DNA from: Pseudomonas putida | Lineage (GTDB): Bacteria > Pseudomonadota > Gammaproteobacteria > Pseudomonadales > Pseudomonadaceae | DNA: 64,000 nt | Reading direction: 5' to 3' | Assembly (NCBI RefSeq): GCF_002741075.1 | Contig: NZ_CP016634.1 | Location: 822,501-886,500, forward strand | The notes under the pieces: generated by a model | Seen by the model: only the letters and a program-made list of their open reading frames with translations | What the model was told of the DNA's origin: nothing | Database searches by the model: none | Shown: one piece after another, positions 8,189 to 18,407 of the stretch | Layout of the letters: the number at the start of each line of letters is the position of its first letter | How positions within the stretch are numbered: position 1 is the first letter of the stretch | Made by a program: the position numbers and the translations under genes

Positions 8189-8470
8189 ATGAGCGAAGCG
8201 TTGACCATCCACCATGACCAGGCCGGTCATCAGTTCGAGACCAATGTGGACGGTCACCGTGCCTATCTGACGTACATGGACTTGGGCAAGCAGACGCTGG
8301 ATATCTACCGTACCTTCGTGCCCAATGCCCTGCGGGGGCGAGGCATCGCTGCAGCGTTAACCGAGAAGGCGCTGGAGTACGCCGAGGAAATGGGCTACAC
8401 GGTGATCCCATCCTGCTCCTACGTTGAGCGCTACATGGAGCGTCAGCAACGTCAGTCGAGCAAGGCCTGA
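8189..8470 (+). CDS. small GCN5-related N-acetyltransferase (YjdJ-like, COG2388)
   Basis: A 93-residue minimal GNAT domain of the kind seen in E. coli YjdJ. The acetyl-CoA binding loop is RGRGIAAALTEKALEYA (from residue 49), and the C-terminal CSYVERYMER is typical of this compact family. The substrate is unknown. The ATG at 8189 has gaggag (8177-8182) ahead of it; a GTG directly before it at 8186 is in frame but too close to the binding site. The gene stands alone and shares a bidirectional terminator with aroF. Confidence 0.88.
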   Translation: MSEALTIHHDQAGHQFETNVDGHRAYLTYMDLGKQTLDIYRTFVPNALRGRGIAAALTEKALEYAEEMGYTVIPSCSYVERYMERQQRQSSKA

Positions 8471-8485
8471 ACGGCACAGCTGAAC

Positions 8486-8532
8486 ACCGAACACGAAAAC
8501 GCCGGGCATTGCCCGGCGTTTTCGTGTTCGGT
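8486..8532. terminator. bidirectional terminator
   Basis: A near-perfect inverted repeat of about 21 bases per arm (accgaacacgaaaacgccggg with its complement) and loop att, with A and T runs inside the arms. It serves both converging genes, the acetyltransferase and aroF. Confidence 0.9.
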
Positions 8533-8539
8533 CTGGTTG

Positions 8540-9616
8540 TCAGCCGCGCTGGCGCTGAGGCAGGACATCCTTGAGCTTGGTGCGCATGCTGCGCAGCGCT
8601 TTCTCGGTGGCGCTCCAGTCGATGCAGGCATCGGTGATGGACACACCGTATTGCAGTTCGCCCAGATCCTTTGGAATAGCCTGGCAACCCCAGTTCAAGT
8701 GACTTTCGACCATCAGGCCGATGATCGACTGGTTGCCTTCGAGGATCTGGTTGGCGACGTTCTCCATCACCAGTGGCTGCAGGGCCGGATCCTTGTTGGA
8801 GTTGGCGTGGCTGCAATCGACCATGATGTTGGCTTTGATCTTGGCCTTGGCCAGGTCCTGCTCGCACAGGGCGACGCTGACCGAATCGTAGTTGGGCTTG
8901 CCGTTGCCGCCGCGCAGCACCACGTGGCCATAGGCGTTGCCCTTGGTGGTGACGATGGAGACGCCACCTTCCTGGTTGATCCCCAGGAAGCGGTGCGGCT
9001 TGGATACCGACTGCAGGGCATTGATGGCCACGGTCAGGCCACCGTCGGTGCCGTTCTTGAAACCGACCGCCGAGGACAGGCCCGAAGCCATTTCCCGGTG
9101 GGTCTGGGATTCGGTGGTGCGGGCGCCGATGGCCGACCAGCTGATCAGGTCCTGCAGGTACTGCGGGGAGATCGGGTCGAGGGCCTCGGTGGCGGTAGGC
9201 AGGCCCATTTCAGCCAGGTCCAGCAGCAGTTTGCGACCGATGTGCAGACCGTCCTGGATCTTGAAAGAGTCATCCAGGTAAGGGTCGTTGATCAGGCCTT
9301 TCCAGCCGACGGTGGTGCGCGGCTTCTCGAAGTACACGCGCATCACCAGGTACAGGGTGTCGGAAACTTCTTCGGCCAGCACCTTCAGGCGCTCGGCGTA
9401 CTCGTGGGCGGCTTTGATGTCGTGGATGGAGCAGGGGCCCACCACGACGAACAGTCGATGGTCCTTGCCGTCGAGAATGTTGCGCACCACTTCTCGGCCG
9501 GCAGTCACGGTCTGCAGGGCCTTGGCGCTGAGGGGGAGTTCCTTCTTGAGCTGATCGGGGGTGATCAAGGTCTCGTTGGAGGCAACGTTAAGGTCGTCGA
9601 TCGGTAAATCAGCCAT
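8540..9616 (-). CDS. aroF: 3-deoxy-7-phosphoheptulonate synthase, class I (DAHP synthase)
   Basis: First step of the shikimate pathway: phosphoenolpyruvate plus erythrose 4-phosphate give DAHP. 358 residues, standard for class I-alpha enzymes (AroF/G/H type). Metal-site Cys62 lies in GPCSIHD, substrate loop KPRTTVGWKG at 98-107, then the conserved GFKNGTDG and VDCSHANSNK segments. The start at MADLPIDDL (9616) was preferred over a start 13 codons upstream. Which aromatic amino acid inhibits the enzyme cannot be read with confidence from the sequence. Confidence 0.95.
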   Translation of the reverse strand: MADLPIDDLNVASNETLITPDQLKKELPLSAKALQTVTAGREVVRNILDGKDHRLFVVVGPCSIHDIKAAHEYAERLKVLAEEVSDTLYLVMRVYFEKPRTTVGWKGLINDPYLDDSFKIQDGLHIGRKLLLDLAEMGLPTATEALDPISPQYLQDLISWSAIGARTTESQTHREMASGLSSAVGFKNGTDGGLTVAINALQSVSKPHRFLGINQEGGVSIVTTKGNAYGHVVLRGGNGKPNYDSVSVALCEQDLAKAKIKANIMVDCSHANSNKDPALQPLVMENVANQILEGNQSIIGLMVESHLNWGCQAIPKDLGELQYGVSITDACIDWSATEKALRSMRTKLKDVLPQRQRG

Positions 9617-9900
9617 CGTGTTACTCGTCAGGTCACGGGTGCCGGCCGCCAGCAATCCCCGTGCGGCCCAGCAGCAAGATTGTTCGCAACGGGGAGCCGA
9701 ACCTTAGCGCGTTACAAGGTGGCTCGACAATGGGCTTTCCCCCGCCGGTACTGGGTTTTTAGGCTCAAGGCGCGTTTTATTGTGCAAGGGGGCGTGGCCA
9801 GGTAAGGGGCAAGCTAGCGTGCGCGGATGGTTCTGCGTTCGAACGGCGAGGGATTTAAGTGTAAAAAACCAAGTATCCAGATTTCGGACAAGGAGTGTGT

Positions 9901-10848
9901 GTGGTCACTCATAACCCACGTATCGGCATCATCGGCAGCGGCGCCATCGGCGGTTTCTACGGGCTCATGCTCGCGCGCGCCGGTTTCGATGTGCATTTTC
10001 TGCTACGCAGTGAATACAGCATCGTCCATGAGCAAGGCATGGCGGTGGACAGTGCGGTCTACGGTCAGATGCATATGAAGGTTCAGGCTTATGCCTCGGC
10101 CGCCGACATGCCTCCCTGCGACTGGTTGCTGGTAGGGGCCAAGGCCACCAGCAACCGGGAGCTTGCACCGCTGATCATCCAGGCCGCAGCCCCAGGGGCC
10201 AAAGTGGTGTTGTTGCAAAATGGTCTGGGCGTGGAGGAGCAATTGCGCCCGTCACTGCGCGCCGATATGCATCTGCTTGGCGGTCTGTGCTTCATTTGCG
10301 TCAATCGTCAGGCGCCGGCAGTGGTGCGCCATCAGGCGCTGGGCATGGTCAACCTGGGTTACCACAGTGGCCCGGCCGATGATGCGGGCGCCGCTGTCGT
10401 TGCCCAGGGTGCGGCGCTGTTCCAGGCGGCGGGCATCGACTCCCAGGCCATGGATGACCTCGAGCAGGCCCGGTGGCAGAAGCTTGTGTGGAATGTGCCT
10501 TACAACGGTCTCTCGGTGCTGCTGCAGGCCAGCACCGCGGCGCTGATGACGGATCCGGACAGCCGTGATCTGGTGCGCGCGCTGATGGCTGAAGTCGTGC
10601 AGGGCGCCCGGGCCTGTGGACATGTCCTGCCCAATGGTTACGCCGAGCAACTGTTCAGCCTCACCGAAAAGATGCCCGACTACTGGCCGAGCATGTACCA
10701 CGACCATACTCTACGGCGACCGCTCGAGCTGCAGGCGATCTACGCCGAACCGCTGGCCCGCGCGCAAGCGGCCGGGTGCCGGTTGCCGCAGATGCAGATG
10801 CTGTACCAAACGTTGGTCTTCATCGACCGTCACAATCGCTACGTCTGA
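9901..10848 (+). CDS. panE: 2-dehydropantoate 2-reductase family protein (PanE/ApbA)
   Basis: NADPH-dependent ketopantoate reductase of the PanE/ApbA family, 315 residues. N-terminal Rossmann motif GIIGSGAIGGFYG, then the C-terminal helical domain with WNVPYNGLSVLL. It starts with GTG at 9901, five bases after aaggag (9890-9895); a second in-frame GTG at 9895 overlaps that binding site. Pseudomonads often carry several PanE paralogues, so this may be a side-chain reductase rather than the pantothenate enzyme itself. It stands alone, followed by a universal stress protein gene. Confidence 0.85.
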   Translation: MVTHNPRIGIIGSGAIGGFYGLMLARAGFDVHFLLRSEYSIVHEQGMAVDSAVYGQMHMKVQAYASAADMPPCDWLLVGAKATSNRELAPLIIQAAAPGAKVVLLQNGLGVEEQLRPSLRADMHLLGGLCFICVNRQAPAVVRHQALGMVNLGYHSGPADDAGAAVVAQGAALFQAAGIDSQAMDDLEQARWQKLVWNVPYNGLSVLLQASTAALMTDPDSRDLVRALMAEVVQGARACGHVLPNGYAEQLFSLTEKMPDYWPSMYHDHTLRRPLELQAIYAEPLARAQAAGCRLPQMQMLYQTLVFIDRHNRYV

Positions 10849-10951
10849 CTCCGCGCAGGCCACGTCCGCAGCGCGCCGGACGGCAGAGCGGCCGTACACG
10901 GCGCTGCTAAGCTGAACCTTGCTCTGCCGTAACGGCAGTCGAGGAGGTCGA

Positions 10952-11449
10952 ATGATTCATTCCATGCTGTATGCCACCGACCTCGGTGTCTACGCGCCTT
11001 TTGTCATGCAGCACGCCTTGGCCCTGGCCCGGACCTTCAACGCAGAGCTGTACGTGATCCATGCGGTGGAACCTATGGGGCAGTTCGCAGAATCCCTGCT
11101 GCAAAGCTACCTCGACGAGCAGACCCTAGACGAGTTGCACAGCGAGGGCGTGAATACGGTCATGGCCAACATCGAACAGCGGGTGTTGGAAAACTTTCGT
11201 GACGAATTAGGTGAAGAAGCGGACCTGGCCCTGATCCGGGCGGTGAGGGTTCGTCAGGGAGATCCGGCGCAGGTGATCATCGAGCAGGCTCAGCGCTTGA
11301 GTGTCGACCTGTTGATCTTCGGCAGCCACAGCCAGGGAGCAGGGGTGGATGTGCCGATCGGTCGCACCGCCGCGCGGTTGCTGCAGCTGTCGCCGGTGCC
11401 GGTCTACATGGTGCCGTTGGCGCAGCATTTGGGGCGTAGGAAGGGCTGA
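10952..11449 (+). CDS. universal stress protein (UspA family), single domain
   Basis: Cytoplasmic UspA-fold protein of 165 residues. It starts MIHSMLYATDLGVYA with the conserved Asp of the nucleotide-binding fold, and ends with FGSHSQGAGVDVPIGRTAARLL, which resembles the ATP-binding G-2x-G-9x-G pattern. The ATG at 10952 lies behind gaggagg (10941-10947); a longer frame from 10919 is not needed. It lies between panE and cysB, both on the same strand, with room for its own promoter. Confidence 0.9.
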   Translation: MIHSMLYATDLGVYAPFVMQHALALARTFNAELYVIHAVEPMGQFAESLLQSYLDEQTLDELHSEGVNTVMANIEQRVLENFRDELGEEADLALIRAVRVRQGDPAQVIIEQAQRLSVDLLIFGSHSQGAGVDVPIGRTAARLLQLSPVPVYMVPLAQHLGRRKG

Positions 11450-11516
11450 AACTGAGGGTAGGGTTAATCCGGGGCATGTAACAAAATAGTTCTAGTTTTA
11501 TTTCGAGAACCACTAA

Positions 11517-12551
<1,035 letters not shown>

Positions 12552-12559
12552 GTCTTCGA

Positions 12560-12599
12560 GGTACAAAAAAACCGGCCATCGCGCCGGTTTTTTTGTACC
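12560..12599. terminator. bidirectional terminator between cysB and cysH
   Basis: Arms ggtacaaaaaaaccgg (12560-12575) and ccggtttttttgtacc (12584-12599) are perfectly complementary and contain A and T runs, so they work in both directions. Confidence 0.92.
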
Positions 12600-12607
12600 T
12601 GGTGAAA

Positions 12608-13342
12608 TCAGGCTTTGGTGATCAGGTTGCCGGCGTGCAGGCCGCATTCCTTCTGGGTCGACTCTTCCCACCACCAGCGCCCTTCACGCTCGTGCTGGTT
12701 GGGCAGCACAGGGCGGGTGCATGGCTCGCAACCGATACTGATGAAGCCGCGCTCGTGCAGGCTGTTATAGGGTAATTCGAGCATACGGATGTAGCCCCAG
12801 ACTTCCTCGCTGGTCATCTGTGCCAGCGGGTTGAACTTGTACAGGGGGCGTTCGGGCGTGGAGAACGCCGTGTCGATTTCCAGTGCCGCCACCTGGCTGC
12901 GAGTGCCGGGGCTCTGGTCGCGGCGCTGGCCGGTGGCCCAGGCGCTCACGGTAGCCAGCTTGCGGCGCAATGGCTCGATCTTGCGGATGCCGCAGCACTC
13001 GCCATGGCCGTCCTTGTAGAAGCTGAACAGGCCCTTTTCCTTGACGAAGGGGTCGAGCAGGGCGCGGTCGGGGCTGAGGATTTCGATCGGCAGGTTGTAC
13101 TGCTCGCGGACCTGATCGATGAAACGGTAGGTCTCTGGGTGTAGGCGACCGGTGTCGAGGCTGAACACCTTGACCTGCTTGTTCAGCTTCCAGGCCATGT
13201 CGACCAGCACCACATCCTCGGCGCCACTGAAGGAAATCCACAGGTCGTCGCCGAAATGCTCGAACGCAAGTTTGAGGATGTCCTGGGGGGACTTGCTGGC
13301 GTAGGTCGCGGCCAGGGCAGCGACGTCGAAGGGTTGGCTCAT
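12608..13342 (-). CDS. cysH: assimilatory adenylylsulfate (APS) reductase, iron-sulfur type
   Basis: Reduces activated sulfate to sulfite. 244 residues. The nucleotide-binding SGAEDVVL lies at 39-46 and [11 protein letters not shown] at 61-71. The pairs C116-C117 and C205/C208 (IGCEPC) ligate a 4Fe-4S cluster, which marks the APS-using class found in Pseudomonas rather than the cluster-free PAPS reductase of enterics. The catalytic cysteine is C233 in KECGLH near the C-terminus. The start ATG at 13342 is not preceded by a strong binding site. It converges with cysB, its likely activator. Confidence 0.95.
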   Translation of the reverse strand: MSQPFDVAALAATYASKSPQDILKLAFEHFGDDLWISFSGAEDVVLVDMAWKLNKQVKVFSLDTGRLHPETYRFIDQVREQYNLPIEILSPDRALLDPFVKEKGLFSFYKDGHGECCGIRKIEPLRRKLATVSAWATGQRRDQSPGTRSQVAALEIDTAFSTPERPLYKFNPLAQMTSEEVWGYIRMLELPYNSLHERGFISIGCEPCTRPVLPNQHEREGRWWWEESTQKECGLHAGNLITKA

Positions 13343-13426
13343 CAGGCGGTTTCCATCGTGTGTGTGGCGCTGTGCGCTCGTAGTGAGCCGATGGTAACAA
13401 AAAATGGCGGGGTAGACGTTTGCCTT

Positions 13427-13503
13427 GAAGCGTCTCTTCGCGGGTAGAGCCGCTCTCTGAGGTGCGGTTCACACCTGCAGGAGCGGGCCCCCCCCGCGAA
13501 GAA
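13427..13503. repeat. REP element pair
   Basis: Two REP-like units in inverted orientation: cttcgcgggtagagccgctc near 13436-13455 and ctgcaggagcgggcc..cgcgaag near 13476-13502. The second carries a run of nine C residues. They lie between cysH and pabB. Confidence 0.65.
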
Positions 13504-13514
13504 AGCGTCATCGT

Positions 13515-14858
13515 TCACAAGCCTTGCAGGGTCTCCATCAACACCCGCACCTTGGCGATGGACTCTTCGTACTCGGCCTGCCACTCAGAGTCGGCCACCA
13601 CCGCGCCACCGCCCCAGCAACAGACCTGACCTTCCTTGACCAGCAGGCTGCGGATGGCAATGGAGCTGTCCATCTCGCCACGTACGTCCACGTACAGCAG
13701 CGAGCCGCAGTACAGCGCGCGGCGTGTCGGCTCCAGTTCATCGATGATTTGCATGGCGCGAATCTTCGGAGCGCCGGTGATCGAGCCACCCGGGAAACTA
13801 TCGCCGATCAGGTCCAGGGCATCCTTGCCGGCGGCCAAACGCCCGGTGATGCTGCTGACCAGATGGTGGACATTGGGGTAGCTCTCCAGGCTGAACAGCT
13901 CGGGAACCTTGACCGAGCCGATCTGGCACGTACGCCCCAGATCGTTGCGCAGCAAGTCGACGATCATCAGGTTTTCCGAGCGATCCTTGGGGCTGCTCTG
14001 CAGCTCGGCGGCGTTGCGCGCGTCCTCCTGCGGATCGGCGGAGCGAGGCCGGGTGCCCTTGATCGGCCGGGTTTCCACCTGGCCCTGGCTGACCTTGATG
14101 AAGCGCTCTGGCGAGAAGCTCAGCAAGGCGCTGCCATCGGCCAATTGCTGATAGCCGGAAAATGGCGTCGGGCAGGCTTTGCGCAGAGCCTGGTAGGCGC
14201 GCCACGGGTCGCCTTGGCAGGGGGCGCGGAAGCGTTGAGTCAGGTTGATCTGGTAGCAGTCCCCGGCCTGGATGTACTGCTGGACCTTGTCGAACGCGCT
14301 GCGGTACTGGGCAGGTTGCAGGTCGCCGCGCATCGGGGCGAGCAGTGTGAAGTCGCCTTCTTCGATGGTGTCGGGTGTTTCGAACAGCTGGATCAGGCGG
14401 CTGCGTTCGGCGGCTGCGAGGCTTGGGTGGAACACCAGTTGCGTGGTACCACGCTGGTGATCGGTGATCATGGCCCAGGCATACAGGCCCAGTTGCGCAT
14501 CGGGCAGGCCGAGATCGTCCTGGGCCAGGCTTGGCAATTGCTCCAGGCGCCGGCCGAAGTCATAGCTCAGGTAGCCGATCAGGCCGCCGGCAAACGGCAG
14601 CTCCATGCCGTCGGGCAATGTTGCGTGGCCCAGATCAGCCAGGGCATCGCGCAGGCGTTGCAGATAGGCTCGGCCATCTTCCCCGACCCCGGCTTGCAGG
14701 TGCTGCACCGGCCAGGCGCTGAGCAAGTCGAATCGACCGCGCTCGGCGCCGGGACGGGCGCTGTCGAGCAGGATCGCGCCCGGGGCCTGACGCAGGCGGG
14801 CGAAATGGACGGCGGGGTCGAGCTGGTAGGGCAGGGAGTGGAGCGTACAGGTTGGCAT
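13515..14858 (-). CDS. pabB: aminodeoxychorismate synthase component I
   Basis: Chorismate-binding enzyme that, with the glutaminase PabA, makes 4-amino-4-deoxychorismate for folate. 447 residues. The C-terminal chorismate domain has the conserved PIKGTRPR segment, KDRSENLMIVDLLRNDLG, and FPGGSITGAPK near residue 350. PIKGT rather than PIAGT is the PabB-type signature that separates it from TrpE. The ATG at 14858 (MPTCTLHSLP) was chosen; a TTG seven codons upstream is also possible. Transcribed with cysH orientation but separated by REP sequences. Confidence 0.93.
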   Translation of the reverse strand: MPTCTLHSLPYQLDPAVHFARLRQAPGAILLDSARPGAERGRFDLLSAWPVQHLQAGVGEDGRAYLQRLRDALADLGHATLPDGMELPFAGGLIGYLSYDFGRRLEQLPSLAQDDLGLPDAQLGLYAWAMITDHQRGTTQLVFHPSLAAAERSRLIQLFETPDTIEEGDFTLLAPMRGDLQPAQYRSAFDKVQQYIQAGDCYQINLTQRFRAPCQGDPWRAYQALRKACPTPFSGYQQLADGSALLSFSPERFIKVSQGQVETRPIKGTRPRSADPQEDARNAAELQSSPKDRSENLMIVDLLRNDLGRTCQIGSVKVPELFSLESYPNVHHLVSSITGRLAAGKDALDLIGDSFPGGSITGAPKIRAMQIIDELEPTRRALYCGSLLYVDVRGEMDSSIAIRSLLVKEGQVCCWGGGAVVADSEWQAEYEESIAKVRVLMETLQGL

Positions 14859-15054
14859 CAGAGTGGACGGCGATGACAAAGCGAGGAGGGGATTGTATTC
14901 GCCTGCGGGACGAGCGCAAAGCTGCCAGACCGAGAAGATGTTGGTTCGCTCGCGGGTGGCCCGTTCCCACAGAAGAAGCGCTCCCGTAGAAGAAGCGCTT
15001 GCACTCTGGGAGTCAGACGAAAGCTGCGATGGGCTGCAAGGCAGCCCTCGAGGG

Positions 15055-16035
15055 TTATTGCGGTTGGACGTGACCGAACAGACCTTGGGAGACGCGCACG
15101 CGCTGCTCGGCAGTTTCCTTCACGCCGTCCTTGGCCAGCGCTTCCAGGTGCGCCTCGATGGCATGGGTACGCTGTGTCAGGCCGCAGTCGTTGGCGATCT
15201 GGATATTCAGGCCCGGGCGGGCGTTGAGCTCGAGAATCAGCGGGCCCTTGTCCTGGTCCAGGACCATGTCGACCCCGATGTAGCCCAGGCCGCACAGCTC
15301 GTAGCAGCTGGCTGCCAGCTTCATGAAGCCATCCCAGTTCGGCAACTGCACGCCGTCCACCGCGTTGGTGGTGTCCGGGTGCTTGCGGATGATCTTGTTC
15401 AGCCAGGTACCGCGCAGGGTCAGGCCAGTGGCCAGGTCCACGCCCACTCCGATTGCGCCTTGGTGCAGGTTGGCCTTGCCACCGGATTGACGGGTTGGCA
15501 GCCGCAGCATGGCCATCACCGGGTAGCCCATCAGCACGATGATGCGGATGTCCGGCACACCTTCATAGCTGATGCTCTTGAAGATTTGGTCCGGGGTGAC
15601 CCGATACTCGATCAGCGCGCGATCGCGGTGCCCGCCAAGCGAATAGAGCCCGGTGAGAATGCTGGAGATCTGGTGTTCGATCTCCTCGTGGCTGATGATC
15701 TTGCCCGACACCGTGCGGTAGCGGTCCTCGAAACGATCGGCGATGACCATGATGCCGTCACCGCCGGCCCCTTGGGCCGGCTTGATGACGAAATCGTTGC
15801 GGTTGCCGATGATCTGGTCGAGTTTTTCGATCTGCTTTTCGGTCTCGATGATGCCGTACATCTCCGGCACATGGATGCCGGCCTTGATCGCGCGCTCCTT
15901 GGTGATGATCTTGTCATCGACGATCGGGTACAGGTGGCGCTTGTTGTACTTCAGGACGTAATCCGCGTTGCGCCGGTTGATGCCCATGATGCCCCGGGCC
16001 TCCAGGGCTTTCCAGGTCTTGATCAGTCCGAACAT
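15055..16035 (-). CDS. RimK-related alpha-L-glutamate ligase-like protein (ATP-grasp)
   Basis: ATP-grasp protein of 326 residues from the group of glutamate ligase-like proteins related to RimK. The ATP-binding part shows DFVIKPAQGAGGDGIMVI, and the metal-binding end LILELNARPGLNIQIAN. RimK proteins add glutamate to peptide C-termini, but the substrate of this subgroup is not something I can state. It is the third gene of a three-gene cluster: its ATG overlaps the stop of the transglutaminase-like gene by one base (TGATG). The constant association suggests joint work on an envelope-associated peptide or protein. Confidence 0.88.
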   Translation of the reverse strand: MFGLIKTWKALEARGIMGINRRNADYVLKYNKRHLYPIVDDKIITKERAIKAGIHVPEMYGIIETEKQIEKLDQIIGNRNDFVIKPAQGAGGDGIMVIADRFEDRYRTVSGKIISHEEIEHQISSILTGLYSLGGHRDRALIEYRVTPDQIFKSISYEGVPDIRIIVLMGYPVMAMLRLPTRQSGGKANLHQGAIGVGVDLATGLTLRGTWLNKIIRKHPDTTNAVDGVQLPNWDGFMKLAASCYELCGLGYIGVDMVLDQDKGPLILELNARPGLNIQIANDCGLTQRTHAIEAHLEALAKDGVKETAEQRVRVSQGLFGHVQPQ

Positions 16036-17567
16036 CAGGTGTCAGCCTTCACGAAAGCCTTGAAGCGAACGAGCTCGGTCAGGCGGTAGCCGCGGTAGCG
16101 ACCCATCGCCAGCATGAAGCCCACCAGAATCAGCAGTACGGCCGGGAAGGTGAATACGAAGTACACCAGCTCCGGCACCATCATCAGTAAATGCGCCAGC
16201 GAAGCGGCGAACAGGGTACCGATGGCCACCTTCATGGCATGGCCGGCGCCACGTTCTTCCCAGGTAATGGACAAGCGCTCGATGGTCATGGTCAGGATCA
16301 CCATCGGGAACAGGGCTACCGACAGGCCACGTTCCAGGCCCAGCTTGTGGCTGAACAGGCTGATGGCGGCGATCAGTACCACCACGAAGGTCAGCACCAC
16401 CGACAGGCGTGGCAGCATCTGCAGCTTCAGGTGTTCAAGGTACGAGCGCAGCGACAGGCCCAGAGCGGTGATCACCGTGAACAGCACGATGCCAAAGCCC
16501 AACTGGGTTTCGCGGAAGGCCAGGGCGATCAGCACCGGGGTGAAGGTGCCGAGGGTCTGGATGCCGATCAGGTTGCGCAGCACCAGGATCACCAGCACGC
16601 CGATCGGGATCATCACCATGATCATGAAGGTCTGCTGGGTCTGCAGGGGCAGGCCGTACAGGGAGTACTCCAGGAAATCGGCGTCGGTGTTCTCGTCGGT
16701 CAGCTTGGCCAGGCGGATGGCGTTCATCTCGCTGTTGTTCATGCTGAAGGTGACATTGGCCTTCTTGCCACCATCGACGGTGATCAGGTTGTCGTCACCG
16801 GTCCACCACAGCAGGCGATCGCTGGGCAGGCCCTGTTCACCGGTGTCGGGGTTGAAGTAGAGCCAGTCGTTGCCGTTGAAGCTGCGCAGCCACAGCTCAG
16901 GCGTTTGTGGGGTATCGGCCACGAGGCGGATGGTGTGGACCTTTTCCATCGGCACGTGGGCGATGGACAGCAGCAGGTCGATGACCTGGGCTTTCTTCAT
17001 CGACGAGGTGTCGCCGGCCAGCAGCAACTTGACGTTGTCGTCGTTGAGGTTGTTGACCCGCTTGATGGTCTCGCTGACGAAGGTCTCGACGTCGGCCGAG
17101 TGCTGGCGGATCGGCGCCATCAGGGCCTCGGCGGCGATCTTCTCTGGGCCTTCGACGGCCAGGCTGTCGCGGAAGGTCGGGCCTTTGACCGTGGTCTTCT
17201 CATTGCTGTAGCGCTTGGTCAGGACCAGGCGGTAGTAGAGGGTCTGGTTGCCGCTGGCGCGGCGGGCCGACCAGGTCACCTTGCGGTTGCCGTCGGCGCG
17301 GTTGACGCTCACCCCATAGTTGTTGGAGATGAAGCTCTCGTTGAGGCTGACATAGTCACGGTTCAGCGGTGGTACGAACATCTGCACCTTGACCGGGTCC
17401 TTCGGGTTGGCGATGAACTCGACCTTGGCGTCGATGTTCCACAAGTCGTCGGTCTCGTCCTCGGTCACCGGGATGCCGAGAATGAAGATCTGATAGGCCG
17501 TGACCAGCACGCCCAGGAGCACCAGGACGGTGATCAGGACTTTCAGGTGAAGGGTAAGAGAGCGCAT
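16035..17567 (-). CDS. inactive transglutaminase fused to seven transmembrane helices
   Basis: Inner-membrane protein of 510 residues. One N-terminal membrane anchor (residues 9-29, VLITVLVLLGVLVTAYQIF), a large periplasmic part of about 300 residues that belongs to the inactive transglutaminase domain family, and then a block of hydrophobic helices (TFMIMVMIPIGVLVILVL onward) ending at RYRGYRLTELVRF. The transglutaminase Cys-His-Asp triad is known to be lost in this family. It sits between the protease-like gene (5-base gap) and the RimK-like gene (1-base overlap), so all three are probably made in fixed proportion. Confidence 0.87.
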   Translation of the reverse strand: MRSLTLHLKVLITVLVLLGVLVTAYQIFILGIPVTEDETDDLWNIDAKVEFIANPKDPVKVQMFVPPLNRDYVSLNESFISNNYGVSVNRADGNRKVTWSARRASGNQTLYYRLVLTKRYSNEKTTVKGPTFRDSLAVEGPEKIAAEALMAPIRQHSADVETFVSETIKRVNNLNDDNVKLLLAGDTSSMKKAQVIDLLLSIAHVPMEKVHTIRLVADTPQTPELWLRSFNGNDWLYFNPDTGEQGLPSDRLLWWTGDDNLITVDGGKKANVTFSMNNSEMNAIRLAKLTDENTDADFLEYSLYGLPLQTQQTFMIMVMIPIGVLVILVLRNLIGIQTLGTFTPVLIALAFRETQLGFGIVLFTVITALGLSLRSYLEHLKLQMLPRLSVVLTFVVVLIAAISLFSHKLGLERGLSVALFPMVILTMTIERLSITWEERGAGHAMKVAIGTLFAASLAHLLMMVPELVYFVFTFPAVLLILVGFMLAMGRYRGYRLTELVRFKAFVKADT

Positions 17568-17572
17568 CGGAA

Positions 17573-18109
17573 TTACTCTGCGGTGGGAGCTTTGGTGGCG
17601 CAGGCAGGTTTGCCGGCCGCGTATTTAAGGCTTGGGTCGACCAGCGCGTCAAAGTGCTTGAGCGCCTCGGAGCCAATGAGCAACGGGAACTGGAAGGCAC
17701 TGCGGTCGGTGAGGTTGACCTCGATGGTGCGTCGGGCCTGGCCCATGCAGATATCTAGCTCGATAACCGGGCGTGCGGTGTAGGCCTTGCCTTCGTCCGG
17801 GTTGTAGTCGCCGGCTCGGCGCTTGATCTTGCTGACGCGGGCCAAGGGGCGTTCGATCGGGTGCGAATGGGCGGCATCGATGGCCAGGTAGAAGCGTACC
17901 CAGCTTTCGCCGTTGCGCTTGAAACGCTTGATGTCACGGGCGCTCAGGGACGCGGTCTTGGCGCCGGTGTCGAGTTTGGCCGCCACTTCCAGGTCGAGGT
18001 CGGAAAGGCGGGCATATTCGTTCAGGCCATACACGGTCTTTTCTCCCGCCTGGCCAAGGGCCGGCAGCAGAGCGAGGCAGAACAGCAATGAAGCGGGTGT
18101 AAGTCTCAT
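17573..18109 (-). CDS. retropepsin-like aspartic protease (RimB/DUF785 type), periplasmic
   Basis: 178 residues. Signal peptide at 1-22 (LLFCLALLPALGQAGE), then the retropepsin-like domain with the signature KLDTGAKTASLSA; the Asp of DTGA is the expected catalytic residue. The later LIGSEAL is also conserved. The family was first annotated as ATP-dependent zinc protease but has an aspartic protease fold. The ATG at 18109 (MRLTPASLLF) gives a proper signal peptide; an upstream start at 18181 would bury it. First gene of the cluster with the 7-TM transglutaminase and RimK-like genes. Confidence 0.86.
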   Translation of the reverse strand: MRLTPASLLFCLALLPALGQAGEKTVYGLNEYARLSDLDLEVAAKLDTGAKTASLSARDIKRFKRNGESWVRFYLAIDAAHSHPIERPLARVSKIKRRAGDYNPDEGKAYTARPVIELDICMGQARRTIEVNLTDRSAFQFPLLIGSEALKHFDALVDPSLKYAAGKPACATKAPTAE

Positions 18110-18319
18110 AAATCCTGGCGCGGTGCTGTGCGGGTTCGGGGCAAGGCGACTGGCAAGTACTGCGCAAGCTTCCTCGTTCATCTGTCAACACGCTGAAAAG
18201 GTTGGCAGACACACTATCCATACTCCCTCGGGAGGCGCGGCATTCTATCACGCCGATGGTTCGACGCCAGCGCGCCGCGATCTGACAGCGGGGGTATTGG
18301 GTAAGTTCGTTCTTAGACG

Positions 18320-18407
18320 ATTGTCGACAATATTGATTTTGTCTTTGACTACATTGCGCTGTTTAGCTAGCTTTGGCGCTATTGAAACGCAAGGTGTCGA
18401 CAATATG
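18320..18407. promoter_or_regulatory. two probable operators of the prp GntR regulator
   Basis: The word TGTCGACAATAT occurs at 18322-18333 and again at 18395-18406, 73 bases (seven helical turns) apart. The first lies in the perfect palindrome ATTGTCGACAAT (18320-18331), and the second overlaps the start codon of the regulator gene. A palindrome with a central TGTCGACA fits a dimeric GntR/FCD protein. The arrangement suggests autoregulation of the whole prp operon, which starts with the regulator. Confidence 0.65.
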
